NCBI RefSeq assembly: GCF_946221635.1
Contig: NZ_CAMIHB010000013.1
Span: forward strand, 1 to 64,000
DNA from: an uncultured Rhodoferax sp.
Lineage (GTDB): Bacteria; Pseudomonadota; Gammaproteobacteria; Burkholderiales; Burkholderiaceae_C
Length of the DNA: 64,000 nucleotides
Direction of reading: 5' to 3'
Shown: piece by piece, positions 25,247 to 33,462 of the stretch
How the letters are laid out: each line of letters begins with the position of its first letter
How positions within the stretch are numbered: the stretch's first letter is position 1
Translations under genes and position numbers: made by a program
Notes under the pieces: generated by a model
The model's database searches: none
Told to the model about the DNA's origin: nothing
Seen by the model: only the letters and a program-made list of their open reading frames with translations

Positions 25247-25870
25247 CTACCAACGTTTCCCGGTCTGCTTTTCCAGTAGCGGCTTGACCTTGGCCGAAAT
25301 CGCCTCGCGGGCCCGGAAAATCCGCGAACGCACCGTACCAATCGGGCAATCCATCGCCGCAGCAATCTCCTCGTAACTCAAACCTTCAATTTCACGCAAA
25401 GTCACCGCCTGGCGCAACTCTTCGGGCAAGGCATCCATGGCTGCATTGACCACCGCAGCGATTTCCTTGGCCGCCAGTTCGGATTCCGGTGTTTCCTCAC
25501 TGCTTGGTTCGTATTTGGGCCCAGAAGTTTCATCGTCGTCGCCTCCCGCCAGAAAACTGTCGCTGAGCGTGGGATTGCGCTTGAGCTCCAGCAAGGATTT
25601 CTTGGCCGTATTGACCGCGATACGGTACAGCCAGGTGTAGAACTGGGCATCGCCACGGAACTGGTGCAAGGCGCGGTAGGCCCGGATAAAGGTTTCCTGG
25701 GCAATGTCTTCCACCAGATCGACGTCCCGCACCATGCGCCCCACCAGGCGCTGGATGCGGCGCTGGTATTTCATGACCAGCAGCCCGTAAGCACGCTGGT
25801 CACCCGCCAACGTACGCTCTACGAGCAGCAGATCCGCATCGTTCGGGCTGGATACCGCCGAATCGCTCAT
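25247..25870 (-). CDS. rpoE: ECF RNA polymerase sigma factor RpoE (AlgU)
   Basis: A 207-residue group 4 sigma factor for envelope stress. Region 2 reads 'MVRDVDLVEDIAQETFIRAYRAL' (about residues 46-68), with 'FYTWLYRIAVNTAKKSLLE' downstream. Region 4 has 'LPEELRQAVTLREIEGLSYEEIAAAMDCPIGTVRSRIFRARE' (about 152-193). It heads rpoE-mucA-mucB-mucD. Its ATG overlaps the stop of the upstream YgfX-like gene (ATGA), so rpoE may be partly expressed by read-through from there. Confidence 0.97.
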   Translation of the reverse strand: MSDSAVSSPNDADLLLVERTLAGDQRAYGLLVMKYQRRIQRLVGRMVRDVDLVEDIAQETFIRAYRALHQFRGDAQFYTWLYRIAVNTAKKSLLELKRNPTLSDSFLAGGDDDETSGPKYEPSSEETPESELAAKEIAAVVNAAMDALPEELRQAVTLREIEGLSYEEIAAAMDCPIGTVRSRIFRAREAISAKVKPLLEKQTGKRW

Positions 25871-26328
25871 GGCAGGGCCTCATGGGCCGGCTCCGGGGTG
25901 CGCGGATCCGCATGTCCGGCATGTACCAAGGCCCTGCGCAGGGCACGCCAAGCCGTCGCCGGGCCCTGCCTCCGTTCCAGCCACAACCAGACCGGTCTCC
26001 GAGCACCCAGCTCCAGGGCAAGCAGCACCACGGCCTGCGCGTCCAGGACGCAGCGTAGCCGCGGCACCGGGGCATCCGCCCACCACCACTGTTCGCCATC
26101 CCAACGCAGGCGTCCTTGGGGGCTCCGCCCCCATTGCAGCGCTGCCAACGCAGCCAGCACTACCGTCAACAGCAGGTGCACCGCAGCCATCCAAGGAGCC
26201 ATGTTGTCACTGGCGAAAAGAAACAGACCGCCTGAGGCCAAGCCCGCCAGCAAGCACAGTCCCACCAAGAGCGCACCGTGCCAGCGCGAGCGCCCGACCG
26301 GAAAACTCACCGCGGGCGGCCCGTACAT
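25867..26328 (-). CDS. YgfX/CptA-like small membrane protein
   Basis: A 153-residue protein with two N-terminal membrane helices ('WHGALLVGLCLLAGLASGGLFLF' and 'MAAVHLLLTVVLAALAAL', about residues 17-65). A cytoplasmic domain follows with 'RLRWDGEQWWWAD', 'VLLALELGARRPVWLWLERR' and 'AWRALRRAL'. This pattern fits the YgfX/CptA family, best known as a membrane partner of the flavinylation factor SdhE, although no sdhE is adjacent. It lies between fabF (24 bp upstream) and rpoE (4-bp overlap). The family call is by pattern and moderate. Confidence 0.6.
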   Translation of the reverse strand: MYGPPAVSFPVGRSRWHGALLVGLCLLAGLASGGLFLFASDNMAPWMAAVHLLLTVVLAALAALQWGRSPQGRLRWDGEQWWWADAPVPRLRCVLDAQAVVLLALELGARRPVWLWLERRQGPATAWRALRRALVHAGHADPRTPEPAHEALP

Positions 26329-26351
26329 GGTCCCTTGGGGCTACGAAGCAA

Positions 26352-27596
26352 TCAGACGCGCTTGAAGACCAGCGTACCGTTGGTACCGCCGAAACCGAAG
26401 TTGTTCTTCACCGCCACATCGATCTTCAGGTCACGCGCCGTGTTGGCGCAGTAGTCCAGGTCGCACTCGGGGTCCTGGTTGAAGATGTTGATGGTGGGCG
26501 GGCTCTTCTGGTGGTGCAGGGCCAACACAGTAAACACCGACTCCAGGCCGCCCGCGCCCCCCAGCAAATGGCCGGTCATGGACTTGGTGGAGTTCACCAC
26601 CATTTTCTTGGCATGGTCGCCCAGCGCTGCCTTGATGGCGTTGGACTCGTTCACGTCGCCCAGCGGGGTGGAGGTGCCATGGGCGTTGAGGTAGTCCACC
26701 TGATCCGGGTTCACGCCCGCATTGCGCAGCGCGCTGAGCATGGCGCGGCGCGGGCCATCCATATTGGGTGCGGTCATATGGCCGGCGTCGGCGCTCATGC
26801 CAAAGCCCGCCAGCTCGGCGTAGATCTTGGCGCCGCGCGCCTTGGCGTGTTCGTACTCTTCCAGCACCATGACGCCGCCGCCCTCACCCAACACAAAGCC
26901 GTCGCGGTCCTTGTCCCAGGGGCGGGACGCGGTGGCAGGGTCGTCATTGCGGGTGGAGAGCGCGCGCATGGCAGCAAAACCTCCAATGCCCAGCGGCGAC
27001 ACCGTGGCCTCGGAACCGCCGGCGATCATGACGTCAGCATCGCCGTACTCGATCATGCGACCGGCTTCGCCAATGCAGTGAAGACCTGTGGTGCAGGCCG
27101 TCACGATCGCGATGTTGGGACCCTTGAAGCCAAAACGCATGGACACGTGGCCGGCCGTCATATTGATGATGGAGGCCGGCACGAAGAAGGGCGAGATGCG
27201 GCGCGGGCCGCGGTTGGTGTACTCGGTGTGCGTGTTTTCGATCATCGGCAGACCGCCGATGCCGGAGCCGATCACGCAGCCAATGCGGGTGGACTCTTCC
27301 TCGCCCAGCGCCTCATTCGTCTTGAGGCCGCTGTCCTGCACCGCCTGCACTGCGGCAGCAATGCCGTAGTGGATGAAGGTATCCATGGTGCGGGCTTCCT
27401 TGGAGTTGATATAGGACTCCAGATCAAAGCCGCGCACTTCACCCGCAATCTTGCAGGCCATGGCGGACGCATCAAACTTGGTGATGGTGTCGATGCCCGA
27501 CTTGCCCGCAAGCAAGTTGGACCAGGCATCAGCCACCGTGTTGCCCACGGGGCTGATACAACCTAAACCAGTGACAACAACGCGGCGACGGGACAT
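26352..27596 (-). CDS. fabF: 3-oxoacyl-[ACP] synthase II
   Basis: A 414-residue condensing enzyme elongating acyl-ACP with malonyl-ACP, with a role in temperature control of unsaturated fatty acids. Catalytic residues are Cys168 (VTACTTG), His in NAHGTSTPLGD (about 306-316) and His in STKSMTGHLLGGAGG (about 338-352). Length matches E. coli FabF (413 residues). It follows acpP after a 150-bp spacer packed with hairpins, which may set its level relative to ACP. Confidence 0.98.
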   Translation of the reverse strand: MSRRRVVVTGLGCISPVGNTVADAWSNLLAGKSGIDTITKFDASAMACKIAGEVRGFDLESYINSKEARTMDTFIHYGIAAAVQAVQDSGLKTNEALGEEESTRIGCVIGSGIGGLPMIENTHTEYTNRGPRRISPFFVPASIINMTAGHVSMRFGFKGPNIAIVTACTTGLHCIGEAGRMIEYGDADVMIAGGSEATVSPLGIGGFAAMRALSTRNDDPATASRPWDKDRDGFVLGEGGGVMVLEEYEHAKARGAKIYAELAGFGMSADAGHMTAPNMDGPRRAMLSALRNAGVNPDQVDYLNAHGTSTPLGDVNESNAIKAALGDHAKKMVVNSTKSMTGHLLGGAGGLESVFTVLALHHQKSPPTINIFNQDPECDLDYCANTARDLKIDVAVKNNFGFGGTNGTLVFKRV

Positions 27597-27624
27597 AGGA
27601 TTGAAAACAGTTCGTCAAAGAAAA

Positions 27625-27713
27625 TGCCGCCAGACAGCGGCATGTGGTGCATCCGGGATGCTGGGTTTGGTTTCACGGCCCAGGCTCATGGAAGGGCCGT
27701 GAAACCAAACCCA
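27625..27713 (-). promoter_or_regulatory. Three hairpins in the acpP-fabF spacer, one with a 20-bp perfect stem
   Basis: On the minus strand, after acpP: (1) a perfect 20-bp inverted repeat, 27662-27681 with 27694-27713, around a 12-nt loop; (2) GCATCC/GGATGC at 27649-27661; (3) TGCCGC/GCGGCA at 27625-27642. None is followed by a run of U. Structures of this kind typically stabilise an upstream 3' end or attenuate read-through, here between the very highly expressed acpP and fabF. Confidence 0.8.
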
Positions 27714-27746
27714 CGCAGCGCCTTCAAGAGGCACTGCCTCAGGCTA

Positions 27747-27986
27747 TCAAGCCTTTTTGTGGGTGTTCGCGTAGTCGATCGCGTTTTGCACGGTGGTGAT
27801 CTTTTCTGCGTCTTCGTCAGGAATTTCGATGCCGAATTCGTCTTCCAGGGCCATCACCAGTTCCACTGTGTCCAGGGAGTCAGCGCCCAGATCAGCCACA
27901 AAGGCTTTTTCATTGGTCACTTGGGACTCTTCAACGCCGAGTTGTTCGGCAATGATTTTTTTGACACGGACTTCGATATCGCTCAT
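27747..27986 (-). CDS. acpP: Acyl carrier protein
   Basis: A 79-residue acidic carrier. Ser37 in GADSLDTVEL is the phosphopantetheine attachment site, served by AcpS at 14.9 kb. Sequence is near-identical in pattern to E. coli AcpP (SDIEVRVKKIIAEQLGV). It is the substrate for FabD, FabF, FabG and FabH encoded around it. A strong hairpin follows the stop. Confidence 0.98.
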   Translation of the reverse strand: MSDIEVRVKKIIAEQLGVEESQVTNEKAFVADLGADSLDTVELVMALEDEFGIEIPDEDAEKITTVQNAIDYANTHKKA

Positions 27987-28084
27987 GGGTTCCCTCTAAG
28001 GGTTGTAAAAGAATCCGAGATTTTACCCGGCCTAGAGACTTGTCTCTAACCGGGCCGCCGCTCAGACTTCGGCGGGGTTTGGAA

Positions 28085-28831
28085 TTACATATGCATGCCG
28101 CCGTTGACGTGCAGCTCCTGCCCCGTCACATAGCTGGCTTGCGGCGAGGCCAAGTAGGCCACGGCGTGCGCAATGTCGCTGGGTTTGCCCAGATGGCCCA
28201 AGGGAATCTGGCCCAGCAGGGCTTTCTGCTGTTCTTCGGGCAGACCTGCGGTCATGTCGGTCTCGATAAAACCCGGCGCGACGCAGTTCACGGTGATGTT
28301 GCGCGAGCCCAGCTCGCGCGCCAGCGCACGCGTCATGCCGGCCACACCGGCCTTGGCCGCCGCGTAGTTGGCCTGGCCAGGATTACCTGAAGCCCCCACC
28401 ACCGAGGTGATGCTGATGATGCGGCCGTAGCGCTGCTTCATCATGGTGCGCAGCACCGAGCGGCTCATGCGGAACACACCCTTGAGGTTGGTGTCCACCA
28501 CGGCGTCCCAATCGTCATCCTTCATGCGCATGGCCAGGGTGTCGCGGGTGATGCCCGCGTTGTTCACGAGCACATGCAGGCCGCCCTGCTCCTTGGCAAC
28601 GGCATCCACCAACGCATCGCCGGCCGCACCATCATTCACATCCAGCGTACGGCCGTCGCAACCGGGAAAGGCCGCCAGCGCTTCGCGGATCTTGGCCGCG
28701 CCCGCGTCGGACGTGGCCGTACCAATCACCTTGAGGCCCTTGCGCGCCAGTTCCAGCGCAATCGCGGCGCCAATGCCGCGCGAGGCGCCGGTCACCAGGG
28801 CCACCTGGCCCTCAAACTTCACTTCACTCAT
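28085..28831 (-). CDS. fabG: 3-oxoacyl-[ACP] reductase
   Basis: A 248-residue NADPH-dependent short-chain dehydrogenase for the first reduction in fatty-acid elongation. The Rossmann motif TGASRGIGAAIA lies at about residues 14-25, 'NNAGITRDTLAMRM' in the middle, catalytic Ser in ITSVVGASG, and Tyr/Lys in NYAAAKAG. The ATG 28831 overlaps the fabD stop (ATGA). Confidence 0.98.
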   Translation of the reverse strand: MSEVKFEGQVALVTGASRGIGAAIALELARKGLKVIGTATSDAGAAKIREALAAFPGCDGRTLDVNDGAAGDALVDAVAKEQGGLHVLVNNAGITRDTLAMRMKDDDWDAVVDTNLKGVFRMSRSVLRTMMKQRYGRIISITSVVGASGNPGQANYAAAKAGVAGMTRALARELGSRNITVNCVAPGFIETDMTAGLPEEQQKALLGQIPLGHLGKPSDIAHAVAYLASPQASYVTGQELHVNGGMHM

Positions 28832-29778
28832 GCCAACGCTCCCTTGACTTCTTCCAGTGTGGCTGGATCGAACAGCGCCAAGCCAGCCATCTCCGCATCG
28901 ATGCGCTTGACCATGCCGGCCAGCACCTTGCCCGGACCGCACTCTACCAAGGTCGTCAGGCCGCGTGCCTTGAGCGCCTGTACACACTCCACCCAACGCA
29001 CCGGGCCAAAGGCCTGGCGGTACAGGGCGTCGCGGATGCGGTCGGCATCCACTTCCACCGCCACATCGATATTGTTGATAAGCGTGATCTGAGGCGCCGC
29101 GATCTCGATGTCTTCGAGGCGCGCCTTGAGCTTCTCAGCGGCTGGCTTCATCAGGCTGGAGTGAAACGGGGCCGAGACAGGCAGCAGCAATGCACGCTTG
29201 GCGCCATTGGCCTTGAGGATTTCGCAGGCCTTGTCCACCGCAGCCTTGCTGCCGGCGATCACGGTCTGGGCAGAGTCGTTGAAATTCACCGCCTCCACCA
29301 CTTCGGTGCTATTGGGGCCGAAAGCCCCCGTCGCTTCTGCGCAACCAGCTATCACTTTAGTAGCATCCATGCCCAAGATGGCCGCCATGGCCCCCACGCC
29401 CACGGGCACGGCCTCTTGCATGGCCTGGGCGCGCAAGCGCACCAGCGGTGCGGCCTGAGCCAGCGTCAGGGAACCCGCAGCCACCAGGGCGGAATACTCA
29501 CCGAGCGAGTGACCAGCCACCGCCTGGGGCGCAACGCCCACTTCCGACATCCAGACCCGATAGGCGGCCACACCCGCCACCAGCATCACGGGTTGGGTAT
29601 TGGTGGTCAGGGCCAGGGCCTCCTTGGGACCTTCATGAATCAGCTTGGCAACATCCTCGCCCAAAGCATCAGACGCCTCACGCAGGGTCTCGGCCACCAC
29701 CGGATGGCCACCCCAGGCATCCAGCATGCCCACGGACTGGGAACCTTGACCGGGAAAAACAAAAGCAAAAGGTTTCAT
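28828..29778 (-). CDS. fabD: Malonyl-CoA:ACP transacylase with repeat-derived insertion
   Basis: A 316-residue enzyme transferring malonyl groups to ACP. It has FVFPGQGSQ near the start, nucleophile Ser in GHSLGEYSAL (about residues 91-100), catalytic His in VSAPFHSSLM, and GPGKVL. ATG 29778 matches the E. coli N-terminus; a GTG three codons earlier is less likely. In the middle, residues MDATKVIAGCAEATGAFGPN are encoded by a copy of the dispersed repeat. Compared from memory with E. coli FabD, the segment between this motif and VNFN is about six residues longer. The insertion lies in a surface region and catalytic motifs are intact. Confidence 0.97.
   Translation of the reverse strand: MKPFAFVFPGQGSQSVGMLDAWGGHPVVAETLREASDALGEDVAKLIHEGPKEALALTTNTQPVMLVAGVAAYRVWMSEVGVAPQAVAGHSLGEYSALVAAGSLTLAQAAPLVRLRAQAMQEAVPVGVGAMAAILGMDATKVIAGCAEATGAFGPNSTEVVEAVNFNDSAQTVIAGSKAAVDKACEILKANGAKRALLLPVSAPFHSSLMKPAAEKLKARLEDIEIAAPQITLINNIDVAVEVDADRIRDALYRQAFGPVRWVECVQALKARGLTTLVECGPGKVLAGMVKRIDAEMAGLALFDPATLEEVKGALA
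29310..29364 (+). repeat. Dispersed AGCAGCTA repeat, copy 5 (inside fabD)
   Basis: Core at 29336-29364 (TCTGCGCAACCAGCTATCAC, then TTTAGTAGC), with left flank ATTGGGGCCGAAAGCCCCCG. It encodes about 18 residues of FabD on the minus strand. Confidence 0.82.
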
Positions 29779-29795
29779 GGCATTCACTATGAAAT

Positions 29796-29845
29796 AGGGC
29801 TCTGGCCCTCATGGATACTGCGCGAGCAGCTACAAAGTCAGGAGC
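29796..29845 (+). repeat. Dispersed AGCAGCTA repeat, copy 6 (at the fabH stop codon)
   Basis: Core at 29817-29845 (ACTGCGCGAGCAGCTACAAA, then GTCAGGAGC), left flank TAGGGCTCTGGCCCT. The TAG stop of fabH (29830-29832) and its last five or so codons lie inside the core. The rest fills the fabH-fabD spacer. Confidence 0.8.
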
Positions 29846-30807
29846 ACCGCACCCCAGGTGAAACCACCGCCCACACCTTCGAGCATGAGGTTCTGGCCGG
29901 GTTTGACCTGGCCCTGGCGGACCGCGAAGTCCAGCGCCAAGGGAATAGAGGCTGCAGACGTATTGCCATGCTGGTCCACCGTCACCACCACTTTATCCAT
30001 GGGAAGTTTCAGTTTCTTGGCAGTGCTCTGCATGATGCGGATATTGGCCTGGTGCGGAATCAGCCAGTCAATGTCCGCCTCGGTCTTGCCGGCCTTGGCC
30101 AGCGCCGCGCGGGCGGCATCTTCCAGCACCCCGACCGCCAGCTTGAAGACGGCCTGGCCGTCCATCTTGAGCAAGGGATCACCCAGGATATGGCCGTTGG
30201 ACACGTGGCCGGGCACACAGAGAATGCCGACATGCTTGCCGTCGGCGTGCAGGTCACTGGCCAGAATACCGGGCGTGTCGGACGCCTCCAGCACCACAGC
30301 GCCCGCACCGTCACCAAACAGCACGCAGGTGGTACGGTCGTTGAAGTCCAGCAGGCGGGAGAACACTTCGCTCCCGACCACCAGCGCCTTGCTGGCCGCG
30401 CCGGACTGGATCATGGCGTCGGCCACAGTCAGTGCATAGACAAAGCCGCTGCAGACAGCCTGTACGTCAAATGCCGCGCCGCCATTGGCGCCCAGCTTGT
30501 TTTGCAGGATGCAGGCGGTTGAAGGGAAGACCATGTCCGGGGTGGACGTGGCGACGATGATCAGATCGATGTCCTTGGCATCCAGGCCAGCAGCCTGCAG
30601 GGCGGCCTTGGAGGCTTCCAGGCCCAGATCACTGCTGAAGACACCATCGGCCACAAAGTGGCGGGCGCGGATGCCGGTGCGTTCCACAATCCACTCGTCC
30701 GAGGTTTCCACACCGCGGGCGGCCAGTTCGGTCACCAGATCGGCGTTGCTCAGGCGACGGGGAGGCACATAGCTGCCAGTGCCGGTGATTCGCGAATATC
30801 GTCTCAT
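29830..30807 (-). CDS. fabH: 3-oxoacyl-[ACP] synthase III
   Basis: A 325-residue enzyme starting fatty-acid synthesis by condensing acetyl-CoA with malonyl-ACP. Catalytic residues are Cys in DVQAVCSGFVYAL (about residue 119), His in IPHQANIRI and Asn in GNTSAAS. ATG 30807 gives MRRYSRITGTGSYVPPR, the normal start. The stop codon and final residues (AVLLTL) fall within a dispersed repeat, which suggests the native stop may have been replaced or that the repeat inserted exactly there. It follows plsX after 27 bp. Confidence 0.97.
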   Translation of the reverse strand: MRRYSRITGTGSYVPPRRLSNADLVTELAARGVETSDEWIVERTGIRARHFVADGVFSSDLGLEASKAALQAAGLDAKDIDLIIVATSTPDMVFPSTACILQNKLGANGGAAFDVQAVCSGFVYALTVADAMIQSGAASKALVVGSEVFSRLLDFNDRTTCVLFGDGAGAVVLEASDTPGILASDLHADGKHVGILCVPGHVSNGHILGDPLLKMDGQAVFKLAVGVLEDAARAALAKAGKTEADIDWLIPHQANIRIMQSTAKKLKLPMDKVVVTVDQHGNTSAASIPLALDFAVRQGQVKPGQNLMLEGVGGGFTWGAVLLTL

Positions 30808-30834
30808 GGGTGTTATGGCGGGCACCCGTTCAGG

Positions 30835-31860
30835 TCACTGCGTTGCGTCGGACGCGGCCAGCAAAGGCGTAGCGTGGGCAATACGGACCTGAACGCGGTC
30901 CAGCAAGTTGTTGCGGGCTGCATCATACGCCCGGTTCAAGGCGTTGCTGAATGCCAGGGTGTCGGCCGAGCCGTGGCTCTTGAACACCAGCCCGCGCAGG
31001 CCGAGCAGCGCTGCACCGTTGTAACGACGGTGATCTACACGATTTTTAAGCGCAGTTAAAACCGTGTAAGCTGCAATTGCCGCCATTTTAGTGAAGATAT
31101 TTTTGGAAAACTCGGCCTTGAGGAAGTTGCCGATCATGGACGCCAAGCCTTCGCTGGTCTTGAGCGCCACGTTGCCGACAAAACCGTCACACACCACGAT
31201 CTCGGCCTTGCCCTTGAAGATGTCGTTGCCTTCGACATTGCCAACAAAATTCAGATCACCGGACTTAGCAGCATTTCGCAGCAATTCACCGGCCTTCTTA
31301 ATGACTTCATTGCCCTTGATGACTTCCTCACCGATATTGAGCAAGCCCACCGAGGGTGACGCCTGCCCCGTCAGCACGGAGACCAGGGCCGAGCCCATCA
31401 CGGCGAACTGCAGCAGATGCTCTGCGGTGCAGTCCACATTGGCGCCCAGGTCCAGCACCGTGGTGGCGCCGCCGGTGGCATTGGGAATCTGGCCGGCAAT
31501 GGCCGGGCGCTCAATGCCATCCATGGTCTTGAGGATATAGCGCGAGATCGCCATCAGTGCGCCAGTGTTGCCGGCAGACACGGCTGCCTGGGCAGCACCA
31601 TCCTTGACCTGCTGGATGGCCACACGCATGGACGAGTCCTTCTTCTTGCGCAGCGCCACTTCCAGCGGGTCATCCATGGTGACGACTTCGGTCACGGAGA
31701 CCAGCGTGGCACGGGGATGGGAGAAACCTTGAAGCGCTTCCGGCAGACCGACCAGCACCAAGGCAGCATCCGGGTGCTGCTCCAGAAACTGGGTGCAGGC
31801 GGGCAAGGTGACCTGGGGGCCGTGGTCGCCTCCCATGCAATCTACGGCAACAGTGATCAT
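30835..31860 (-). CDS. plsX: Phosphate acyltransferase PlsX
   Basis: A 341-residue enzyme that converts acyl-ACP to acyl-phosphate for phosphatidic-acid synthesis with PlsY. Start MITVAVDCMGGDHGP and segments 'KKDSSMRVAIQQVKDGAAQAAVSAGNTGALM', 'LDLGANVDC' and 'VCDGFVGNVALKTSEG' (regions) are typical. ATG 31860 is chosen on this match. It lies between rpmF and fabH in the usual rpmF-plsX-fabH order, preceded by a strong palindrome. Confidence 0.97.
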   Translation of the reverse strand: MITVAVDCMGGDHGPQVTLPACTQFLEQHPDAALVLVGLPEALQGFSHPRATLVSVTEVVTMDDPLEVALRKKKDSSMRVAIQQVKDGAAQAAVSAGNTGALMAISRYILKTMDGIERPAIAGQIPNATGGATTVLDLGANVDCTAEHLLQFAVMGSALVSVLTGQASPSVGLLNIGEEVIKGNEVIKKAGELLRNAAKSGDLNFVGNVEGNDIFKGKAEIVVCDGFVGNVALKTSEGLASMIGNFLKAEFSKNIFTKMAAIAAYTVLTALKNRVDHRRYNGAALLGLRGLVFKSHGSADTLAFSNALNRAYDAARNNLLDRVQVRIAHATPLLAASDATQ

Positions 31861-31920
31861 GCAGTCTTCATTCCAACGACTGGGACGCCAAACATCCAGT
31901 GTAAGGGCCATAAATGACAA

Positions 31921-31954
31921 AAGCCCGACGCTACAGATCTGTAGCTTCGGGCTT
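31921..31954 (-). terminator. Near-perfect 34-nt palindrome between rpmF and plsX
   Basis: Left arm AAGCCCGACGCTACAGA pairs with right arm TCTGTAGCTTCGGGCTT at 16 of 17 positions, with no loop. On the minus strand it ends GGGCTTTTGTC, so it could act as a weak terminator or attenuator between the very abundant rpmF message and plsX. Confidence 0.7.
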
Positions 31955-31971
31955 TGGTGGATTCGGGGGAA

Positions 31972-32154
31972 TCAGGCTTCGGACTTGGTCTTCAGCACCT
32001 TGCGACCACGGTAGAAACCGGTGGGGCTGATGTGGTGACGCAGGTGGGTTTCACCGGTGGTGGGTTCCACGGCGATACCGGGCACGGTCAGCGCGTTGTG
32101 CGAACGGTGCATGCCACGCTTGGAAGGAGATTTCTTGTTTTGTTGAACGGCCAT
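31972..32154 (-). CDS. rpmF: 50S ribosomal protein L32
   Basis: A 60-residue basic ribosomal protein: MAVQQNKKSPSKRGMHRSHN at the start and 'ISPTGFYRGRKVL' near the end. The four-cysteine zinc version is absent; this is the cysteine-free form. It lies between yceD and plsX, the conserved order. The ATG at 32154 gives the standard N-terminus after Met removal. Confidence 0.98.
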   Translation of the reverse strand: MAVQQNKKSPSKRGMHRSHNALTVPGIAVEPTTGETHLRHHISPTGFYRGRKVLKTKSEA

Positions 32155-32272
32155 GATCGGCTCCTGAGCAAAAGTGCTGCACAGGGTGGCAACACGGTTA
32201 GGGTTGGTAAAGTAACTATACGCGGCGCAGTTTTGCGCGCGAGGCCTTGGATTATAGCCCAAAGCCGACGGC

Positions 32273-32821
32273 TCAGCCAAGCCCCCCGCCCTTGAGCTTT
32301 TGCAGCACCGCAAACGGGTTGGGCTTCTCTTCCTGCCCGCCCTCGAAATCGGGGTCCACCGCTTCCAGCTTCACCGCCTGCGGGCAGGTCTCGTGCTTGG
32401 GCACAGCGGGAATCGCCATCAGCAGTTCGTCTTCCACCAGCTCCAGCACATTGAAGGTCCGGCTGGCGACCAACACGTCCTCCTCGGACTCCTCGTCCTC
32501 CACCTCGGCCAGCGCCTCGGACGCCACAAAGCGGAAGTTCCGGTCAAAGTCCACCGTGACGTCCACCGGCCCCAGGCAACGCTGGCACGTCAGCGTCAGC
32601 ACGGTGCTGCCGCGCAGGTGCAGCCAGGGCTCTTCCACACCCGCAGCGTCGGTCCGGACCGAGCCCGCGGCCGCGAATTGCACCTGCACGCCCTCGGGCG
32701 AGCCTTCCGTTTCAGTCCGCAGGCGCTCAAAACCAGCCAGGCGCTCCTGGCCGGAGAGCTGGCTGCCCGCCTTCGCAAAGGCCGTGATGTTCAGGCTCAA
32801 TGCCGAATATTCATGTGTCAT
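32273..32821 (-). CDS. yceD: YceD family (DUF177) protein
   Basis: A 182-residue acidic protein upstream of rpmF, as in most proteobacteria and plants. The DUF177 core 'LTLTCQRCLGPVDVTVDF' (about residues 85-102) carries the paired cysteines, and 'DEESEEDVLVA…LVEDELLMAIP…HETCP' follows. DUF177 proteins are linked to 23S rRNA accumulation and ribosome assembly. It diverges from maf across only 26 bp, so the two promoters must overlap. Confidence 0.92.
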   Translation of the reverse strand: MTHEYSALSLNITAFAKAGSQLSGQERLAGFERLRTETEGSPEGVQVQFAAAGSVRTDAAGVEEPWLHLRGSTVLTLTCQRCLGPVDVTVDFDRNFRFVASEALAEVEDEESEEDVLVASRTFNVLELVEDELLMAIPAVPKHETCPQAVKLEAVDPDFEGGQEEKPNPFAVLQKLKGGGLG

Positions 32822-32847
32822 GGGGTGCAGTGTAAGAGAATCACCCC

Positions 32848-33462
32848 ATGCAAGACACCGCTTCCCGCGCCCCCACCCGGCCCCTGATTCTGGGCTCCAC
32901 CTCCGTCTATCGCCGCGAACTCCTGCAGCGTTTGCGCGCGCCCTTCACCGTGGCAGCCCCCCATGTCGACGAGACCCCCCAAGCCGGCGAAACACCCGTG
33001 GCCCTGGCCCGCCGCCTGGCTCTGGCAAAGGCCCAGGCCGTGGCAGCCCAGCATCCTGAGGCCGTGGTGATTGGCTCCGACCAGGTGGCCGATCTGGATG
33101 GCGAACCCCTGGGCAAGCCCGGCACGCACGAGCGTGCGGTGGCCCAGTTGCAGAAAATGCGGGGCAAGACCGTCATCTTCCAGACCGCCGTGGCCGTGGT
33201 CTGCCAGGCCAGTGGCTTTGTGCAGCAGGACCTGGCGCCGGTACGCGTGGTGTTTCGCAACCTCAGCGACGCAGAAATCGAGAATTACCTGCGCGCCGAA
33301 ACCCCCTATGACTGCGCAGGCAGCGCCAAAAGCGAAGGCTTGGGTATTGCACTGCTGGAATCCATCGACAACGACGATCCCACCGCCCTGGTCGGCCTGC
33401 CACTGATCCGCACGGCCCGTATGCTGCGCGCCGCCGGCATTCCCTTGCTGGGCGCCGCATGA
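32848..33462 (+). CDS. maf: Maf-like nucleoside triphosphate pyrophosphatase (YceF type)
   Basis: A 204-residue house-cleaning pyrophosphatase, probably acting on m7GTP or related modified nucleotides. The motifs are LGSTSVYRRELLQRL (about residues 15-29), 'PEAVVIGSDQVADLDGE' with the catalytic Asp, and 'YDCAGSAKSEGLGIALLE'. E. coli has yceF next to yceD, matching the context here. The stop overlaps the next ATG by 4 bp. Confidence 0.92.
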   Translation: MQDTASRAPTRPLILGSTSVYRRELLQRLRAPFTVAAPHVDETPQAGETPVALARRLALAKAQAVAAQHPEAVVIGSDQVADLDGEPLGKPGTHERAVAQLQKMRGKTVIFQTAVAVVCQASGFVQQDLAPVRVVFRNLSDAEIENYLRAETPYDCAGSAKSEGLGIALLESIDNDDPTALVGLPLIRTARMLRAAGIPLLGAA

